Source: an uncultured Micrococcaceae bacterium
Lineage (GTDB): Bacteria; Actinomycetota; Actinomycetes; Actinomycetales; Micrococcaceae
DNA: 6,282 nucleotides
Direction of reading: 5' to 3'
NCBI GenBank assembly: GCA_937896705.1
Contig: CALBOC010000258.1
Span: 1 to 6,282, forward strand
Shown in pieces: positions 5,219 through 6,282 of the stretch. The notes beneath the pieces are model-generated. The model saw only the letters and a program-made list of their open reading frames with translations. It did not search any database and had not been told where the DNA came from. The translations under genes and the position numbers were made by a program. Position 1 is the stretch's first letter, and each line of letters starts with the position of its first letter.

Positions 5219-6282
5219 ATGACACTGGTCCTCGCCCTGCTGGGCATTATCATCATGGTCGTTGGCATCGCTGTCTCGATTGCCTTACACGAAATAGGGC
5301 ACTTAGTCCCGGCCAAACTCTTCAACGTCCGAGTCACTCAATACATGATCGGGTTTGGCAAAACCCTGTGGTCCACGAAAAAAGGCGAAACCGAATACGG
5401 CATCAAAGCCATCCCCTTGGGCGGATACGTTTCCATGATCGGGATGCTGCCGCCCAATAAGCCCGGACAACAACCCTCCAAAGCCCGCACGCAATATTTT
5501 CAAACCATCGCCCATCAAGCACGTGAGGACGCAGCCGCCCAACTCACCGAACACGACTCGGGACGCACGTTCATCTCCCTGCCCGTGTGGAAACGCATCA
5601 TCATCATGCTGGGCGGACCCCTCATGAACCTGGTGATCGCGCTCGTGATCACCGCAATCCTCGTCACCACCTTCGGCATCGCCACACCGACCACCAAAGT
5701 GCACGACGTGTTCGAATGCATGACGGAAACCACCGATGCCAGTGCACTGGAGGCCGAATGCGGTCCAGACGATGAGCCCTCCCCGGCCTGGGAAGCCGGG
5801 CTGCGACCCGGCGATCAGATCACACACTTCAATAACCAACCCGTCGAGGACTGGGACGAACTCTCGTCAGCGATCCAGCAGCGAGCCGACACGAATACCG
5901 CCATCACCTACGTGCGTGACGGTGAGGTCATCAACGAAACCATCACACCGGTCCTCACGCAGCGGCCAGTCTTAGACCGGTTTGACCAACCGGTCACTGA
6001 CAGCGATGGGCAGCTGGAAACCGCACCGGTAGGATTCATCGGCATGTCCTCGATGGTCGAAAACCAACAGCAGCCTGCCACCGAGGCCTTTACCGTGGTG
6101 GGAGATCAAATATCGGGCACGTTCTCGGTCATCACGGTCCTGCCCGTCAAGCTCTGGGAAACCGCTCAGGTACTCCTCACCGACGGGGAGCGCGACCCGA
6201 CCGGACCCGTCTCCGTGGTCGGGGTGGGACGGATCGCGGGCGAAGCCGCCGCCCAGCAGGACATTCCGCTCGAGGATCGGGC
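5219..6282 (+). CDS. rseP: RseP/Rip1-like M50 site-2 protease, 3' end outside window
   Basis: This is an intramembrane zinc metalloprotease of the S2P family; relatives cleave anti-sigma factors or other membrane proteins in stress and envelope control. Reading from the ATG at 5219 (AGGAA just upstream, 7 nt after the preceding stop) the frame stays open for 354 codons to the window end. The first membrane segment contains the zinc-binding HEIGH (24-28), followed by IPLGGYVSMIG (65-75), then LPVWKR and the second conserved membrane motif GGPLMNL (132-138). A PDZ domain follows, visible at AGLRPGDQI (193-201). The expected C-terminal LDG motif, which supplies the third zinc ligand, is not reached, so catalytic completeness cannot be judged. 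Two cysteines (167 and 181) lie just before the PDZ core in the probably extracytoplasmic part. The substrate is unknown. Confidence 0.94.
   Translation, partial: MTLVLALLGIIIMVVGIAVSIALHEIGHLVPAKLFNVRVTQYMIGFGKTLWSTKKGETEYGIKAIPLGGYVSMIGMLPPNKPGQQPSKARTQYFQTIAHQAREDAAAQLTEHDSGRTFISLPVWKRIIIMLGGPLMNLVIALVITAILVTTFGIATPTTKVHDVFECMTETTDASALEAECGPDDEPSPAWEAGLRPGDQITHFNNQPVEDWDELSSAIQQRADTNTAITYVRDGEVINETITPVLTQRPVLDRFDQPVTDSDGQLETAPVGFIGMSSMVENQQQPATEAFTVVGDQISGTFSVITVLPVKLWETAQVLLTDGERDPTGPVSVVGVGRIAGEAAAQQDIPLEDR

Noticed and set aside
5378..5384. AAAAAAG as a -1 frameshift site in the protease gene
   Set aside because: The frame reads AAA AAA GGC, the wrong phase for a classical slippery heptamer, and the zero frame continues through all expected domains.
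5632..5653. GGTGATC/GATCACC inverted repeat in the protease gene resembling the terminator motif
   Set aside because: It encodes a hydrophobic membrane segment (repeated GTG ATC codons), has no T-run, and lacks the full palindrome.
5303..5839. 178-codon open frame on the minus strand opposite the protease gene
   Set aside because: It lies wholly opposite a clear M50 protease reading frame, its protein is Gly/His/Asp-rich with no recognisable domain, and no ribosome site stands out. It is a shadow frame.

Overview
This window looks like a housekeeping chromosomal locus from an actinobacterium. It carries seven rightward genes on the + strand: rpsB, tsf, pyrH, frr, cdsA, a DivIVA-repeat protein gene, and the 5' part of a RseP/Rip1-type site-2 protease gene. 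Several features point to Actinomycetota, probably Micrococcales (a Micrococcaceae-like lineage of moderate GC; the genus is a guess). They are the long acidic tail of S2 with its EWERELLE motif, the long disordered N-terminus of CdsA, the DivIVA-repeat protein, the GTG starts of pyrH and the DivIVA gene, and the gene order itself.

Layout. Bases 1-154 hold no gene. They look like the leader of rpsB, with several inverted repeats. The strongest is a 12-bp hairpin (115-142) directly abutting the rpsB Shine-Dalgarno. rpsB (155-1042) and tsf (1114-1950) follow, with a small hairpin between them. A near-ideal intrinsic terminator (2019-2056) closes this unit, so rpsB-tsf is probably a separate transcription unit from what follows. 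pyrH (GTG start at 2097, not the ATG at 2058) and frr (2936-3493) come next, with a possible weak promoter between them. cdsA (3515-4630) follows frr by 21 nt, and its Shine-Dalgarno lies inside a small hairpin that begins at the frr stop codon. The DivIVA-repeat gene (4648-5211) and the protease gene (5219 to past the window end) are packed with gaps of 17 and 7 nt.

How the genes relate. S2, EF-Ts and RRF serve ribosome assembly, elongation-factor recycling and ribosome recycling. UMP kinase supplies UDP/UTP/CTP. CdsA uses CTP to make CDP-diacylglycerol for phospholipids. The DivIVA-repeat protein and the membrane protease are probably envelope or cell-pole functions. The usual neighbours rlmN and dxr are not present between cdsA and the protease gene.

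I see no mobile element, CRISPR array, phage gene, tRNA or rRNA. The protein genes are ordinary. The least explained signals are the rpsB leader structure, the terminator built from a twice-repeated palindrome, the hairpin over the cdsA ribosome binding site, and the four-motif DivIVA-repeat protein.
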